Shown here: one piece after another, positions 47,439-55,344 of the stretch | How positions within the stretch are numbered: the stretch's first letter is position 1 | Layout: the number at the start of each line of letters is the position of its first letter | NCBI GenBank assembly: GCA_023229665.1 | Contig: JALNYW010000003.1 | Location: 1-56,951, forward strand | Direction: 5' to 3' | Source: Patescibacteria group bacterium | Lineage (GTDB): Bacteria; Patescibacteriota; Patescibacteriia; 2-12-FULL-60-25 | Length of the DNA stretch: 56,951 bases | Notes under the pieces: model-generated | What the model saw: only the letters and a program-made list of their open reading frames with translations | What the model was told of the DNA's origin: nothing | Database searches by the model: none | Program-made: the position numbers and the translations under genes

Positions 47439-48713
47439 ATGCGTAAACTTTTCCTCACCCTGTTCCTGATCCTCCTCGCGGCGTGGGCTTACGCCGAGAA
47501 TCCGTTCAACGTGATCGGCGGTGGCGGCTCCACCACCCTCACCACCGGCTCCGTCACCTCGGCGCATATCCTCGACAACACGATCGTGGGCGGGGACATC
47601 GCGGACAATGCGGTGAACTTGCGGCACGTGAAGTTCGTCGCGGACGACAACAGTTACTCCGTATTCGAGCAGCCATCCGGCAACAGGATTATTTTAACGC
47701 ATTATTCCGCCGACAATGTTGCATTGGGAAAGTTGCGGTTTTATTCGACCGGTGAGGTCTACCTTGGCGGGTCGGATAATACGGGCGCTTCCGTGGGGTA
47801 CCTGGACTTCACTACTACCGCCACGTATCTGTTAGCGGAAGCGGGTAGATATCTAAGTCTTTCCGGCGACAACGTGGCTGTTGCCTCCGGCGTCCCCTTC
47901 ATTTCCGATAACGTCCAGATCACCGGCGGGTCGATCACCGGGGTGACGGGGGTGGGCACCGTTACCGGCCCCGCTACCGCGACGGAGGATTACGTAGTCA
48001 CATGGGGCGCGGATAACGTGTCGATCAAGGACGGCCAGATTCCGCTGTCGGCGTTGGCTACGCTGGCCTCCCCCACGTTCACGGGTACGGTGACCGCCCC
48101 GAAGGTGGTCGTCGCGGGCACCGATGGCGGCACGATAGACAACACGGTGATCGGCGGCACGACCGCGTCGGCGGGTACGTTCACGACGGTGACGGCAGAC
48201 GAGTTCGTTTCCTCTGCGGCTAACGGGACCCATAAGGGTAACGTGGCAAACTCCGGGGCGGCTTCCAATCTGACTACCGCCGGGGATTACGCGTACAACC
48301 TGACGACAGGCGCACTCACCATTTACGACAACACGATTGCCGACAACGTGATACTGGTGCGGGCGGTCAAATCAAAGTCCTTCGGTTGGGACAACGCGGC
48401 GGCTACCGATGACGGTATCTTCCTCGGAGCGGAGTGGAGTCCGGTCGCCTCGACGCTGATCTCCATTAAATGTTTCGCGTCTACCGATAACGTAGTCGGA
48501 TTTATGAGCGAGTGCGCCGCCGACAACAATGCCTCGTGCGTGAGGGTAGACGATACCGACTGGACGATCACGAATGCGGAGGCGGGAGTGACCGTGTTGG
48601 CGGCTGATTTTGAGAACGCGGCTATCGCTGCGGGTGCATCGCTGAAATGGGATACAACGTCCGTAGGTGCGGCAAGTAACCGGTTTTCCTGCACGATCAG
48701 GTATCGGGAGTAG
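47439..48713 (+). CDS. Fibre-like protein with signal peptide
   Basis: A 424-residue protein. Signal peptide MRKLFLTLFLILLAAWAYAE (cut after AYA). The mature part is beta-rich with fibre-like repeats (HILDNTIVGGDIADNAVNL; FTGTVTAPKVVVAGTDGGTI then DNTVIGGTTASAGTFTTVTA). Resembles shaft and head of a receptor-binding fibre. Start ATG 47439 after AAGGAGACCCCC. Confidence 0.65.
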   Translation: MRKLFLTLFLILLAAWAYAENPFNVIGGGGSTTLTTGSVTSAHILDNTIVGGDIADNAVNLRHVKFVADDNSYSVFEQPSGNRIILTHYSADNVALGKLRFYSTGEVYLGGSDNTGASVGYLDFTTTATYLLAEAGRYLSLSGDNVAVASGVPFISDNVQITGGSITGVTGVGTVTGPATATEDYVVTWGADNVSIKDGQIPLSALATLASPTFTGTVTAPKVVVAGTDGGTIDNTVIGGTTASAGTFTTVTADEFVSSAANGTHKGNVANSGAASNLTTAGDYAYNLTTGALTIYDNTIADNVILVRAVKSKSFGWDNAAATDDGIFLGAEWSPVASTLISIKCFASTDNVVGFMSECAADNNASCVRVDDTDWTITNAEAGVTVLAADFENAAIAAGASLKWDTTSVGAASNRFSCTIRYRE

Positions 48714-48716
48714 CCC

Positions 48717-49484
48717 ATGCGAAACGCCATCTATCGCATCCTGCAAGGGATCATCCTCCTCGCGGTCGCGTCCTCGTTCGCGCAGGCTGACGACTTCATG
48801 TACTTCAAGAAGAAGGCGGCGGGGGGGGGAGGAGCGGCACCGCCTACATACCTTGCCTCCGAATCGTTCGACAACTCAGTGGGGTACGATAGAGCGTGGA
48901 CTGTTGTTGGGGGAACGCCAGATCCAGATTATACGGACAACGTGTTGGAGGGGACACAATCCCTCGAAATGGCAGTAAAGACCGACGCGGAAACCAAGGA
49001 ATTATATACAGCATTTACCCCCACTGATGGTCAAGCGCAGGAGATATATTTCTTAATTAAGTATCCTTATATTGGCACCACTACTACGGATTATACTGTT
49101 TTCGACCTCAAGGACGCAGGAGGAAATAACGTATCCAGAGCGTATGTGTCCAGGGGGGGTGGAACTGCAAAATTCAAAATAACCTCTGTGGGCGGGACAG
49201 CAGGAACAACTGTCGGAACAATAACAGACAATGTTGTGTACCATGTATGGATAAGATACTTAAAGGGTGGGGGAGCGGATGCATTCTCTTCTATAGCGTT
49301 TTCAACCGACGGAGTTAGGCCAGCCTCCGGCAATAATTACGCGGAGTCTACAAATGGCACGTCCACGGCAAATGCCACCAGATTGCAATTGCGGTTAACT
49401 TATGGTGCACCCACGTCATCGTGCGATGCGATATTTGACAAAATCAGGGTAGATGACGCCACTATCGGGGACAACCCATCGTGA
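48717..49484 (+). CDS. Exported beta-sandwich (lectin/LamG-like) fibre protein
   Basis: A 255-residue protein. Signal peptide MRNAIYRILQGIILLAVASS ending in FAQA. The mature domain (ESFDNSVGYDRAWTVVGGTP; IYFLIKYPYIGTTTTDYTVF; VYHVWIRYLKGGGADAFSSI) looks like a concanavalin/LamG-type carbohydrate-binding jelly roll, by pattern. G+C drops sharply after the signal peptide region, suggesting the mature part was swapped in. Its stop overlaps the next GTG. Confidence 0.55.
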   Translation: MRNAIYRILQGIILLAVASSFAQADDFMYFKKKAAGGGGAAPPTYLASESFDNSVGYDRAWTVVGGTPDPDYTDNVLEGTQSLEMAVKTDAETKELYTAFTPTDGQAQEIYFLIKYPYIGTTTTDYTVFDLKDAGGNNVSRAYVSRGGGTAKFKITSVGGTAGTTVGTITDNVVYHVWIRYLKGGGADAFSSIAFSTDGVRPASGNNYAESTNGTSTANATRLQLRLTYGAPTSSCDAIFDKIRVDDATIGDNPS

Positions 49485-51445
49485 GGGGTATACTTGCGTC
49501 GATCGTCCTTGTTTTGTTTGCGGTTGTGGCTGATGCCGCATGGACGCCGATAATCGGGATTCCAGAACCGCCTTTTGGTATCAACGAAACGGCTACCGCA
49601 GTTCCTTCACCGTGGGATACGGAGACAGGAGGGTTTTATTATATCAACTATTTAACCGGCGACGACACCGGAAGAACTTACGGTACTCCCTCCGCTCCGC
49701 GCCAGACCATTCCCCATACAATTCCGGCGGGGTCTGTTGTTGAGATACATGGGGCCACTTACGACGAAGGTGGAACGTTGAGCATAACAGCAAACGGATC
49801 GGCGGATAATGCAGTATTTATTCGCAGTACAAGTTACGCTGACAGGACGCAAGTAACGAATCAACTGTATCTTTACGGTACTTATGTAATTGTAGAGAAT
49901 CTGCACTTCGGTTCTCAAGACAACGCGAATACTACTTTAGGCGTAAGAATACCAAATACATCAGGGCAAAGTAATATTGTTATAAGAAACTGTGAATTTT
50001 CTGGTAACGACATAAAGACTGGCGGCGTTGGCGTTGGGAGTTGGGGTTATCATATCGCCGATAACTCGGTATCCAATGTTGTATTGGACAACCTTTACAT
50101 TCACGATTTAGGAAAACTTGTGTTGGGTGTAGATACTGACGCTCACGGAGTGGGGTTAGCGGGAGTAATAGACAATCTGTGGTTGACCAACAGTACAATT
50201 AATGACTGCATTGGGGATGGTATACAGATTGAAGCACAAAGCACCTACAGGGACAGGATACACCATGTCTACATAGGGAAAAACGACATCCATGACGTAA
50301 AGCAGAATACGGTGTGGATTAAACACGCCACAGACGTAGTTGTGTCTCAAAATACGTTGCACTCACAACAAAAGGTAGATGCTTACTCTGGCGGTGGTGT
50401 AGCGGGGTGGCAATATGGACCCGAATATGTGTGGTTTTTAGCGAACGAGATATACGATGCTGAAATGGGAATTAATTCAGGGAGTGGTGATCCCCCTGGA
50501 GATGGCTTGTATCAGTATATTATTGGAAACCTGATCTATAACATTCATTCCACAGATAAAAGCACAAGCGGATCTGGTGCAATGATGTTGCGTGGAGGAA
50601 CCAATATAGCAATCATAAATAATACTATGTACGATTATGATTCTGGGATAAACATGGCCAGTGACGGCAGGGTGTTGTCCATAACCAATAATATATTTTC
50701 CAACAGGGCAGACAATACAGTAAACGACATATACATGGAGGGGGCGACTTCATCTTCTAACTCAACCGTGGATAATTGTGTCTTTTATAATTCGGGGGAT
50801 ATAAGAATTTCGTGGAACGGTTCGCAGTATACAAGTCTGGCCGCGTTCCAGTCTGCAACGGGGAAAGGCGGCGGGTCTATTTCGGCAGACCCTTTATTCA
50901 CAAACGCCACGGACAATAATTTTACGTTATCGGTAGGCTCACCTGCAATTGATAGTGGGGTAGTATCCGCCGCCTATCAGACGTTCTTCGACCGCTACGG
51001 TATTGACATACAGGAGGACATCGCAGGAACTACGCGACCACTCGGAGGGGTGTGGGATATCGGAGCATACGAGTCTGGAGGGATAGACTCCACCCCCGCC
51101 GCCTTCTCCTTCACCGACGTAACCGGCGCGACTCTATCGACCGTCACGACCTCGGACAACGTAACCGTAACGGGTATCGACAACACGACCACGCTGACGC
51201 TGACCGGTACGGGTTGCGAGTATTCCATCAACGGTGCGGCGTTCGCCACGGCGGACGATAACGTGACGCTGAACGACAACGTGGCCCTGCGCGTAACGAG
51301 TAGCGCGTCCCACAACACGGCGGTGTCGTGCGTACTCAACATCGGCGGGGTAACGGATACGTGGTCTGTGACGACATTGGCGGCGGTCGCTGACCCGCAG
51401 ACGCCCCGATTCCGGGGTAGTTCAATGAGCGGAGGGTGGAGATGA
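49481..51445 (+). CDS. Tailspike-like right-handed beta-helix protein with signal peptide
   Basis: A 654-residue protein. Signal peptide MRGILASIVLVLFAVVADAA; then a parallel beta-helix (~45-500) of the pectate-lyase-like type (YYINYLTGDDTGRTYGTPSA; IVIRNCEFSGNDIK; IAIINNTMYDYDSGINM), as in tailspikes that bind or cut surface polysaccharide. The final ~120 residues (SFTDVTGATLSTVTTSDNVT) are a separate beta domain. The helix-coding part is A+T-rich, but the signal and C-terminal domains are G+C-rich, indicating domain exchange. Start GTG 49481. Confidence 0.75.
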   Translation: MRGILASIVLVLFAVVADAAWTPIIGIPEPPFGINETATAVPSPWDTETGGFYYINYLTGDDTGRTYGTPSAPRQTIPHTIPAGSVVEIHGATYDEGGTLSITANGSADNAVFIRSTSYADRTQVTNQLYLYGTYVIVENLHFGSQDNANTTLGVRIPNTSGQSNIVIRNCEFSGNDIKTGGVGVGSWGYHIADNSVSNVVLDNLYIHDLGKLVLGVDTDAHGVGLAGVIDNLWLTNSTINDCIGDGIQIEAQSTYRDRIHHVYIGKNDIHDVKQNTVWIKHATDVVVSQNTLHSQQKVDAYSGGGVAGWQYGPEYVWFLANEIYDAEMGINSGSGDPPGDGLYQYIIGNLIYNIHSTDKSTSGSGAMMLRGGTNIAIINNTMYDYDSGINMASDGRVLSITNNIFSNRADNTVNDIYMEGATSSSNSTVDNCVFYNSGDIRISWNGSQYTSLAAFQSATGKGGGSISADPLFTNATDNNFTLSVGSPAIDSGVVSAAYQTFFDRYGIDIQEDIAGTTRPLGGVWDIGAYESGGIDSTPAAFSFTDVTGATLSTVTTSDNVTVTGIDNTTTLTLTGTGCEYSINGAAFATADDNVTLNDNVALRVTSSASHNTAVSCVLNIGGVTDTWSVTTLAAVADPQTPRFRGSSMSGGWR

Positions 51446-51735
51446 GGTATCTGGCAATTCTGCTTCTGTTGGTCGCGGGGAGCGCGTGGGGGGAAGTGCA
51501 TTATCACATCGAGAGTAACTCGCCTGACCCGTCCGTGCGGTCCCGTCCCGACTGCGAATCCATCGGGTACGTTCATGCGTGGGAGGACACGACGCCGAAC
51601 GTCGTCTACACCGTAATATGCCCGGAGGATTATCCCGGTTGCGGTTCGCCCAATCGGTCAAGGATGTGCCTTAATTGCGGCAAGCGACAGGTCAAGCCTA
51701 AACCCACGCCGCATCTGTGGGAGGATGTGAAGTGA
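51442..51735 (+). CDS. Small exported Cys-rich protein
   Basis: A 97-residue protein. Signal peptide MRYLAILLLLVAGSAWG; the mature part has CESIGY, CPEDYPGCGSPNRSRMCLNC (~64-83), five cysteines probably in disulfides or binding metal. Start ATG 51442 after GGAGGGTGG. Next to the lysozyme gene, so a lysis-related periplasmic role is possible but unproven. Confidence 0.55.
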   Translation: MRYLAILLLLVAGSAWGEVHYHIESNSPDPSVRSRPDCESIGYVHAWEDTTPNVVYTVICPEDYPGCGSPNRSRMCLNCGKRQVKPKPTPHLWEDVK

Positions 51736-52157
51736 GGGAGTCCTTCCCCACCGCCATTGATTTCGTCCTCGCGCACGAGGGCGGATATAGTCTCGATTCT
51801 TCCGACCCCGGCGGCGAGACGAATTTCGGCATCTGTAAGCGGTCCTATCCGAACGAGGACATCGCCGGGATGACGGTTGGCCGGGCTAAGGAAATCTACT
51901 TCGCGGACTACTGGTCGCCGATTGCGGACGCGCTTCCATCCCCCGCCGATTTCGTGGCGTTCGATGCGGCGGTCAATCAGGGGCTTGGATTCGCCCGGAA
52001 GATGGTCGCCGATTGCGGAGCGGACGCGGACGCCATGCTGTTCTACCGACTGAAGAAATACTCGGCTATCGTCGCGGCGCGTCCCACGTCGCTGAAATAC
52101 CTGCGCGGGTGGATGAACCGGATCATCGCGTTACACGACAAGATGAAGGAGGCTTAA
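51732..52157 (+). CDS. GH108-family lysozyme (endolysin)
   Basis: A 141-residue muramidase that cuts peptidoglycan at lysis. FVLAHEGGYSLDSSDPGGET then NFGICKRSYP (~12-41) holds the catalytic Glu of the EGGY motif and the DPGG.T..GI pattern of GH108. FVAFDAAVNQGLGFARKMVA (~77-96) is the D...N.G...A motif. No signal peptide or anchor, so it needs a holin. Start GTG 51732 overlaps the previous stop. Confidence 0.88.
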   Translation: MRESFPTAIDFVLAHEGGYSLDSSDPGGETNFGICKRSYPNEDIAGMTVGRAKEIYFADYWSPIADALPSPADFVAFDAAVNQGLGFARKMVADCGADADAMLFYRLKKYSAIVAARPTSLKYLRGWMNRIIALHDKMKEA

Positions 52158-52430
52158 ATGGCCGACCAGAACTGGTTCCAGAAGATGATGTCCTCCCTGT
52201 TCGACCAACGTGGAGGCGTCTACGTCGGCATGGCTACCGCCGCGCTCATCTTCATGGCGGTCGGGGAGTTCGTCCAGGGCGGGTGGAAGGCCCCGGCGTG
52301 GTACGTCACCGTTCCCCTCGGGGTCTATGCGTTCATTTTGGGCGTGTTCGTCGTCCGCAAGGGGGCCGAATACTACATGGACAGCCGGTACAACTCGCCG
52401 CCGGAGAAGCCGCCGGAACCGAAGGAGTAG
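52158..52430 (+). CDS. Holin-like membrane protein
   Basis: A 90-residue protein with two transmembrane segments, GVYVGMATAALIFMAVGEFV (~20-39) and YVTVPLGVYAFILGVFVVRK (~49-68), and a short charged, Pro-rich tail. Size, topology and position directly after the lysozyme gene fit a class II holin. Start ATG 52158, immediately after the lysozyme stop; ribosome site AAGGAGG. Confidence 0.7.
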   Translation: MADQNWFQKMMSSLFDQRGGVYVGMATAALIFMAVGEFVQGGWKAPAWYVTVPLGVYAFILGVFVVRKGAEYYMDSRYNSPPEKPPEPKE

Positions 52431-52438
52431 GAGGCATC

Positions 52439-52780
52439 ATGTGGGAATGGGCGAAATCGAATCGACTCTTTGCGGTCATCATTGTGGCCTTCGGGATCGT
52501 TGTCCTCGGGTCTGTAGCCGATGGGGTGTCGATGCGGCAGACCGCCCAAGGATACCTGAACGCGGCGAAGGGCTGGGCGGCGGCGTATCAGCGCGACACG
52601 GCGGCGACGAAGACCGCTTACGAGGCGAGGATCAAGGTGCTGACCGCTGACCGGGACGCCTACCGAGCGAAGTACGTGGCGGCGAAGGGGAGGATGTCGG
52701 CACCATGGGTCCCTCCCAAGAATCCCGGCGAAATTGAGGAACGATTCCTGAAAATGGGGTATCGGGGGGCAATCCGATGA
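52439..52780 (+). CDS. Inner-membrane spanin-like protein
   Basis: A 113-residue protein: one N-terminal transmembrane helix (LFAVIIVAFGIVVLGSVADG, ~10-29) followed by a charged coiled coil (TAYEARIKVLTADRDAYRAK). This is the layout of i-spanins (Rz), which act last in Gram-negative lysis. No nested Rz1 lipoprotein found, so the assignment is tentative. Start ATG 52439. Confidence 0.5.
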   Translation: MWEWAKSNRLFAVIIVAFGIVVLGSVADGVSMRQTAQGYLNAAKGWAAAYQRDTAATKTAYEARIKVLTADRDAYRAKYVAAKGRMSAPWVPPKNPGEIEERFLKMGYRGAIR

Positions 52781-53208
52781 GGAAAACCGCCGTAATCGGT
52801 CTGTGTTGCGTCCTGTTGGCGGGGGGTATGCCTACCTATGGCCTCGGGGGAGATAACCCCGCCTACCCCCCGGCATCGAAGCCCGCTGGGGGCGAAATCT
52901 GCTTCCCCCTGCCCGATGGGGAGCGAATACTGCGGGATCTGGAATCCCTGCCCCCCTGCCGGGAGGCGGTAGTCGCCGCTGAGGACGCGCTCAATTCGTG
53001 CGAGTCCCGCGCCGGGATCATCGATCAACGGGTCGCGGAACAGGACCGCGAGTTGACGGAGGCCCGGAAGCTGGTAGAGGACACCAGGAAGGCGGGACAG
53101 GACGCGGCCAAGGTTGCGGCGGGGCCGTGGTATTCCCGTGCGCTGTCCGTGGTCAAATGGGTTGCGCTAGGGATCATCGTCGGGTTTGTTGGCGCGGCGG
53201 CAAAATAA
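52777..53208 (+). CDS. Exported coiled-coil protein with C-terminal membrane anchor
   Basis: A 143-residue protein: N-terminal signal-like MRKTAVIGLCCVLLAGGMPT, mature segment with CFPLPDGERILRDLESLPPC, a coiled coil (~85-115) and a C-terminal hydrophobic helix (VVKWVALGIIVGFVGAA). VLLAGG is not a lipobox, as it lacks the cysteine. Possibly a lysis or envelope protein acting with its upstream neighbour; ATG overlap couples them. Confidence 0.5.
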   Translation: MRKTAVIGLCCVLLAGGMPTYGLGGDNPAYPPASKPAGGEICFPLPDGERILRDLESLPPCREAVVAAEDALNSCESRAGIIDQRVAEQDRELTEARKLVEDTRKAGQDAAKVAAGPWYSRALSVVKWVALGIIVGFVGAAAK

Positions 53209-53224
53209 CAGGCGGGAGGCAATC

Positions 53225-53464
53225 ATGGCGAACGGCTATACCGACAAGGAAATGATCGACAAATTATACGCGGGGCAGGAAGGCATCCAGCGCCAACTGG
53301 CGGCCCTGATGGAGAAGGTGGACCGGATAATGGTGGCAGGTTGCGCCCACCGTACCGATGACTTGCGGCGCATCGAGGAACTGGAGGGCTGGCGGACCAA
53401 GGGCATCGTCGGCACCATCGGACTGTTCATCATGGCGATCGCCGCGCTGTTCAGGAGGATGTGA
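53225..53464 (+). CDS. Haemolysin XhlA/holin-like membrane protein
   Basis: A 79-residue protein: helical N-terminal part (IDKLYAGQEGIQRQLAALME), a middle DDLRRIEELEGWR and a C-terminal membrane helix (GIVGTIGLFIMAIAALFRRM). A coiled coil followed by one C-terminal helix is the XhlA-type layout; it could be a second holin or anti-holin. Start ATG 53225 after GGCGGGAGGCAATC. Last rightward gene; it overlaps the convergent gene at 53264-53539 by about 200 bp. Confidence 0.55.
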   Translation: MANGYTDKEMIDKLYAGQEGIQRQLAALMEKVDRIMVAGCAHRTDDLRRIEELEGWRTKGIVGTIGLFIMAIAALFRRM

Positions 53465-53539
53465 TTGTTTCATCTTGCGATACATCAACTCGCATCCGAC
53501 CAAGATGCCGAACAGGAAGACGATGATGAGGTCGGTCAT
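53264..53539 (-). CDS. Small membrane-anchored protein overlapping a convergent gene
   Basis: A 91-codon frame. MTDLIIVFLFGILVGCELMY looks like a real membrane anchor, and ATG 53539 overlaps the PAPS-reductase stop (ATGA). After residue ~25 the frame lies antisense to the holin-like gene and is not clearly protein-like. Either a genuine gene with a tail-to-tail overlap or a short anchor with an eroded stop. Confidence 0.4.
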   Translation of the reverse strand: MTDLIIVFLFGILVGCELMYRKMKQSHPPEQRGDRHDEQSDGADDALGPPALQFLDAPQVIGTVGATCHHYPVHLLHQGRQLALDAFLPRV

Positions 53540-54345
53540 TCGAAGAGCCACGGGTTTGGATCTTCTTCCTTCGATCCTCCGCGAAGCCACCAATCCCACA
53601 TATCGTCCTCTGTACCCCATTCCCGCGACACGTCAGCAATCCCGCGTTGCTTGCGTTCCTCCACGCATCTACCGATGGCGCGTTTATATTTATATGCGGC
53701 TGCGATCTTCGGCCACCGTTCCATGTCTCGGGCCATTCCGGTCGGCCCCGCCATCGGACACATGACGCATCCGATCCGCTTCCATCCTTCGGCGTACAGG
53801 GAGCAAACGGGAAGATTATTTGTTCGGATATAGTTCCAAACGTCATCGGTCGTCCAGTCGATGATCGGGTGAAGGAAGTTCTTGTCGGGATGGTTCTTGC
53901 AGTTCTCCACCATCCTTCTTTTCCCGCGCCGAACGCTCTCGGCCCACCGGATTCCGGTTGCGATAATGCGCCCACTTTCACGGTTCCCCGTCCCGCGACC
54001 TTCTTTCAGGTACTCGCAGCAGAACCGCATCATTCTTGTCGGTGGCATGTTCTTCTTCACGATCAACTGCCACATGGTCATCGCGGGCCGATGTACCTGT
54101 ACGTCGGGGTATTCCTTGCGGATGAAGTGAACTAACTCGGGCGGGTCCACCGTGGTCAGGTTGTAGTGAACATCATGCTTCACGCCCGCCTTGCGCACCA
54201 AGTCCAGCAGGACAACGGAATCTTTCCCGCCGCTGAACGCCACGTACAACCCCTCCGGTGGAGTGAACTGTCGGATACGGGCGATGGCGATGGCAACCTT
54301 ATCGTTACCGTCGAACAGGGGACCGATTATTTCAGGTGAAACCAA
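53536..54345 (-). CDS. PAPS reductase / PP-loop (DndC-like) protein
   Basis: A 269-residue ATP-pyrophosphatase-fold protein. PP-loop SGGKDSVVLLDLVRKAG (~36-52), MMRFCCEYLKEG (~108-119), NFLHPIIDWTTDDVWNYIRT (~158-177) and GCVMCPMAGPTGMAR (~194-208). The Cys pairs could hold an Fe-S cluster. Such phage enzymes may alter sulfur metabolism or DNA/RNA thiolation. Start TTG 54345 with AAAGGAG five bases upstream. No dnd partner genes are present. Confidence 0.82.
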   Translation of the reverse strand: MVSPEIIGPLFDGNDKVAIAIARIRQFTPPEGLYVAFSGGKDSVVLLDLVRKAGVKHDVHYNLTTVDPPELVHFIRKEYPDVQVHRPAMTMWQLIVKKNMPPTRMMRFCCEYLKEGRGTGNRESGRIIATGIRWAESVRRGKRRMVENCKNHPDKNFLHPIIDWTTDDVWNYIRTNNLPVCSLYAEGWKRIGCVMCPMAGPTGMARDMERWPKIAAAYKYKRAIGRCVEERKQRGIADVSREWGTEDDMWDWWLRGGSKEEDPNPWLFE

Positions 54346-54385
54346 TGTTGCTCCTTTCGCGCTGTTCAGGGGGATGTAGGCGCGT

Positions 54386-54598
54386 TCACCGCCCCCTGCT
54401 TGCAAGCCACTCCTGTATGCTGACGAATCCTTGTAGTATTTTCTTCTTCTCGCGGAGCGCGGCCCTTTCAATCTCCGCCCGGCCTATCGTGAGCGCGTGC
54501 ATTATCCGCACCATCCCCGAGGGCGCGGCGTGACTTTTACCGCCAAAGCTCCCGCGTCGATGTTTCTTTAGACTGAGGGAACCGCCACCCTTATCCAT
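54386..54598 (-). CDS. Small basic hypothetical protein
   Basis: A 70-residue protein: a basic, Gly-rich start (MDKGGGSLSLKKHRRGSFGG) and a helical end (RAEIERAALREKKKILQGFV). Start ATG 54598 after AAAGGAGGTGGTCAA, just downstream of the tRNA. No family recognised. Confidence 0.5.
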   Translation of the reverse strand: MDKGGGSLSLKKHRRGSFGGKSHAAPSGMVRIMHALTIGRAEIERAALREKKKILQGFVSIQEWLASRGR

Positions 54599-54631
54599 TT
54601 GACCACCTCCTTTCGCGGAGCGGGAGTTACT

Positions 54632-54715
54632 TGGTACCCAAGGCGGGATTCGAACCCGCACCCATTAAGGACCGGAGTTTAGGTCCGGCGCGTCTGCCAG
54701 TTCCGCCACTTGGGT
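54632..54715 (-). tRNA. tRNA-Leu (UAA)
   Basis: 84 nt including encoded CCA. Acceptor ACCCAAG/CTTGGGT, discriminator A; D-arm GCGGAACTGGCAGACGC typical of leucine tRNAs; anticodon stem CCGGA/TCCGG with loop CCTAAAC, giving anticodon TAA; short variable arm TCCTTAATGGGT; T-arm GCGGG TTCGAAT CCCGC. Position 33 is C rather than the near-universal U, which may impair decoding or be compensated. It overlaps the 3' end of the gene at 54665-55009. Confidence 0.92.
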
Positions 54716-55009
54716 TCGATACTTTTCAATCAGCGCGTTCACTCGATCTTCTGAAAATTCAACATTGGCCCACGACTCAAGGGCGTGGAAAACCTCATGC
54801 ATTAGTGATTCTGCCACAAAGTGTGGCACCTCGGATGAAGCAATGTCTTTTCCATCAACAGCGGCCAGTAAAGAACCAAGGTTCAAAACGACGTGCGCTG
54901 TTCCGTGGTAGGACAAACTTCCATCGTTCAGGAACGCCGCGAATCCGGGTATCCAGTCGTGTTGGTAAACTTCGATTGTTATGCCATCGGTCATCGGCCC
55001 TATACCCAT
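54665..55009 (-). CDS. HEXXH-motif small protein, C-terminus read through the tRNA gene
   Basis: A 114-residue protein. ESLMHEVFHALESW (~69-82) contains HEVFH, a zinc-metalloprotease-type motif, and the fold (short strands then helix) resembles a minimal zincin-like domain. The last ~17 residues (TQVAELADAPDLNSG) are translated from the tRNA-Leu sequence, a familiar sign that the gene runs into the tRNA. Start ATG 55009 after GGAAGGGGTGAGT. Activity not proven. Confidence 0.6.
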   Translation of the reverse strand: MGIGPMTDGITIEVYQHDWIPGFAAFLNDGSLSYHGTAHVVLNLGSLLAAVDGKDIASSEVPHFVAESLMHEVFHALESWANVEFSEDRVNALIEKYRTQVAELADAPDLNSGP

Positions 55010-55011
55010 AC

Positions 55012-55344
55012 TCACCCCTTCCCGTCGAGGGCGCGTGACAACCCGCACCTTGCGCGTATCATTCCTTGCGGACAGTCCGAGCAATCGCCATCGTGGAATC
55101 GTCCGAGTTCGCTACAATTCTCTGACGAGCATTTCAGCGCGGACTCCAGCATGGCGATGCGGTCACGGTATTTGATACGCTCGCCTTCTGTTACGGTATG
55201 CGCGGCTATTTCCCGTGAGTAAAGACCCTCCAGTTCCGCGATGCGGGCGTCCTTGGAGACAAGCATGGCGACAAGGCGCTCTGTGTCCTTACGGAGACAT
55301 ATGAACTTCTCGCCGTTATAGGTCGCCTTAGGCATCCTTATCAT
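55012..55344 (-). CDS. Coiled-coil protein with Cys-rich C-terminus
   Basis: A 110-residue protein: a helical region with EG..LYSREIAAHTVTEGER and YRDRIAMLESALK, then CSSENCSELGRFHDGDCSDC (~73-92) and a Cys near the end. Start ATG 55344 after AGGAGGGACTGGG. No family recognised; could be a DNA-binding or structural small protein. Confidence 0.55.
   Translation of the reverse strand: MIRMPKATYNGEKFICLRKDTERLVAMLVSKDARIAELEGLYSREIAAHTVTEGERIKYRDRIAMLESALKCSSENCSELGRFHDGDCSDCPQGMIRARCGLSRALDGKG

Noticed and set aside
54386..54661. Start of the small basic protein at 54661
   Set aside because: The added N-terminus would be translated from the tRNA; ATG 54598 has a strong AAAGGAGGT site.
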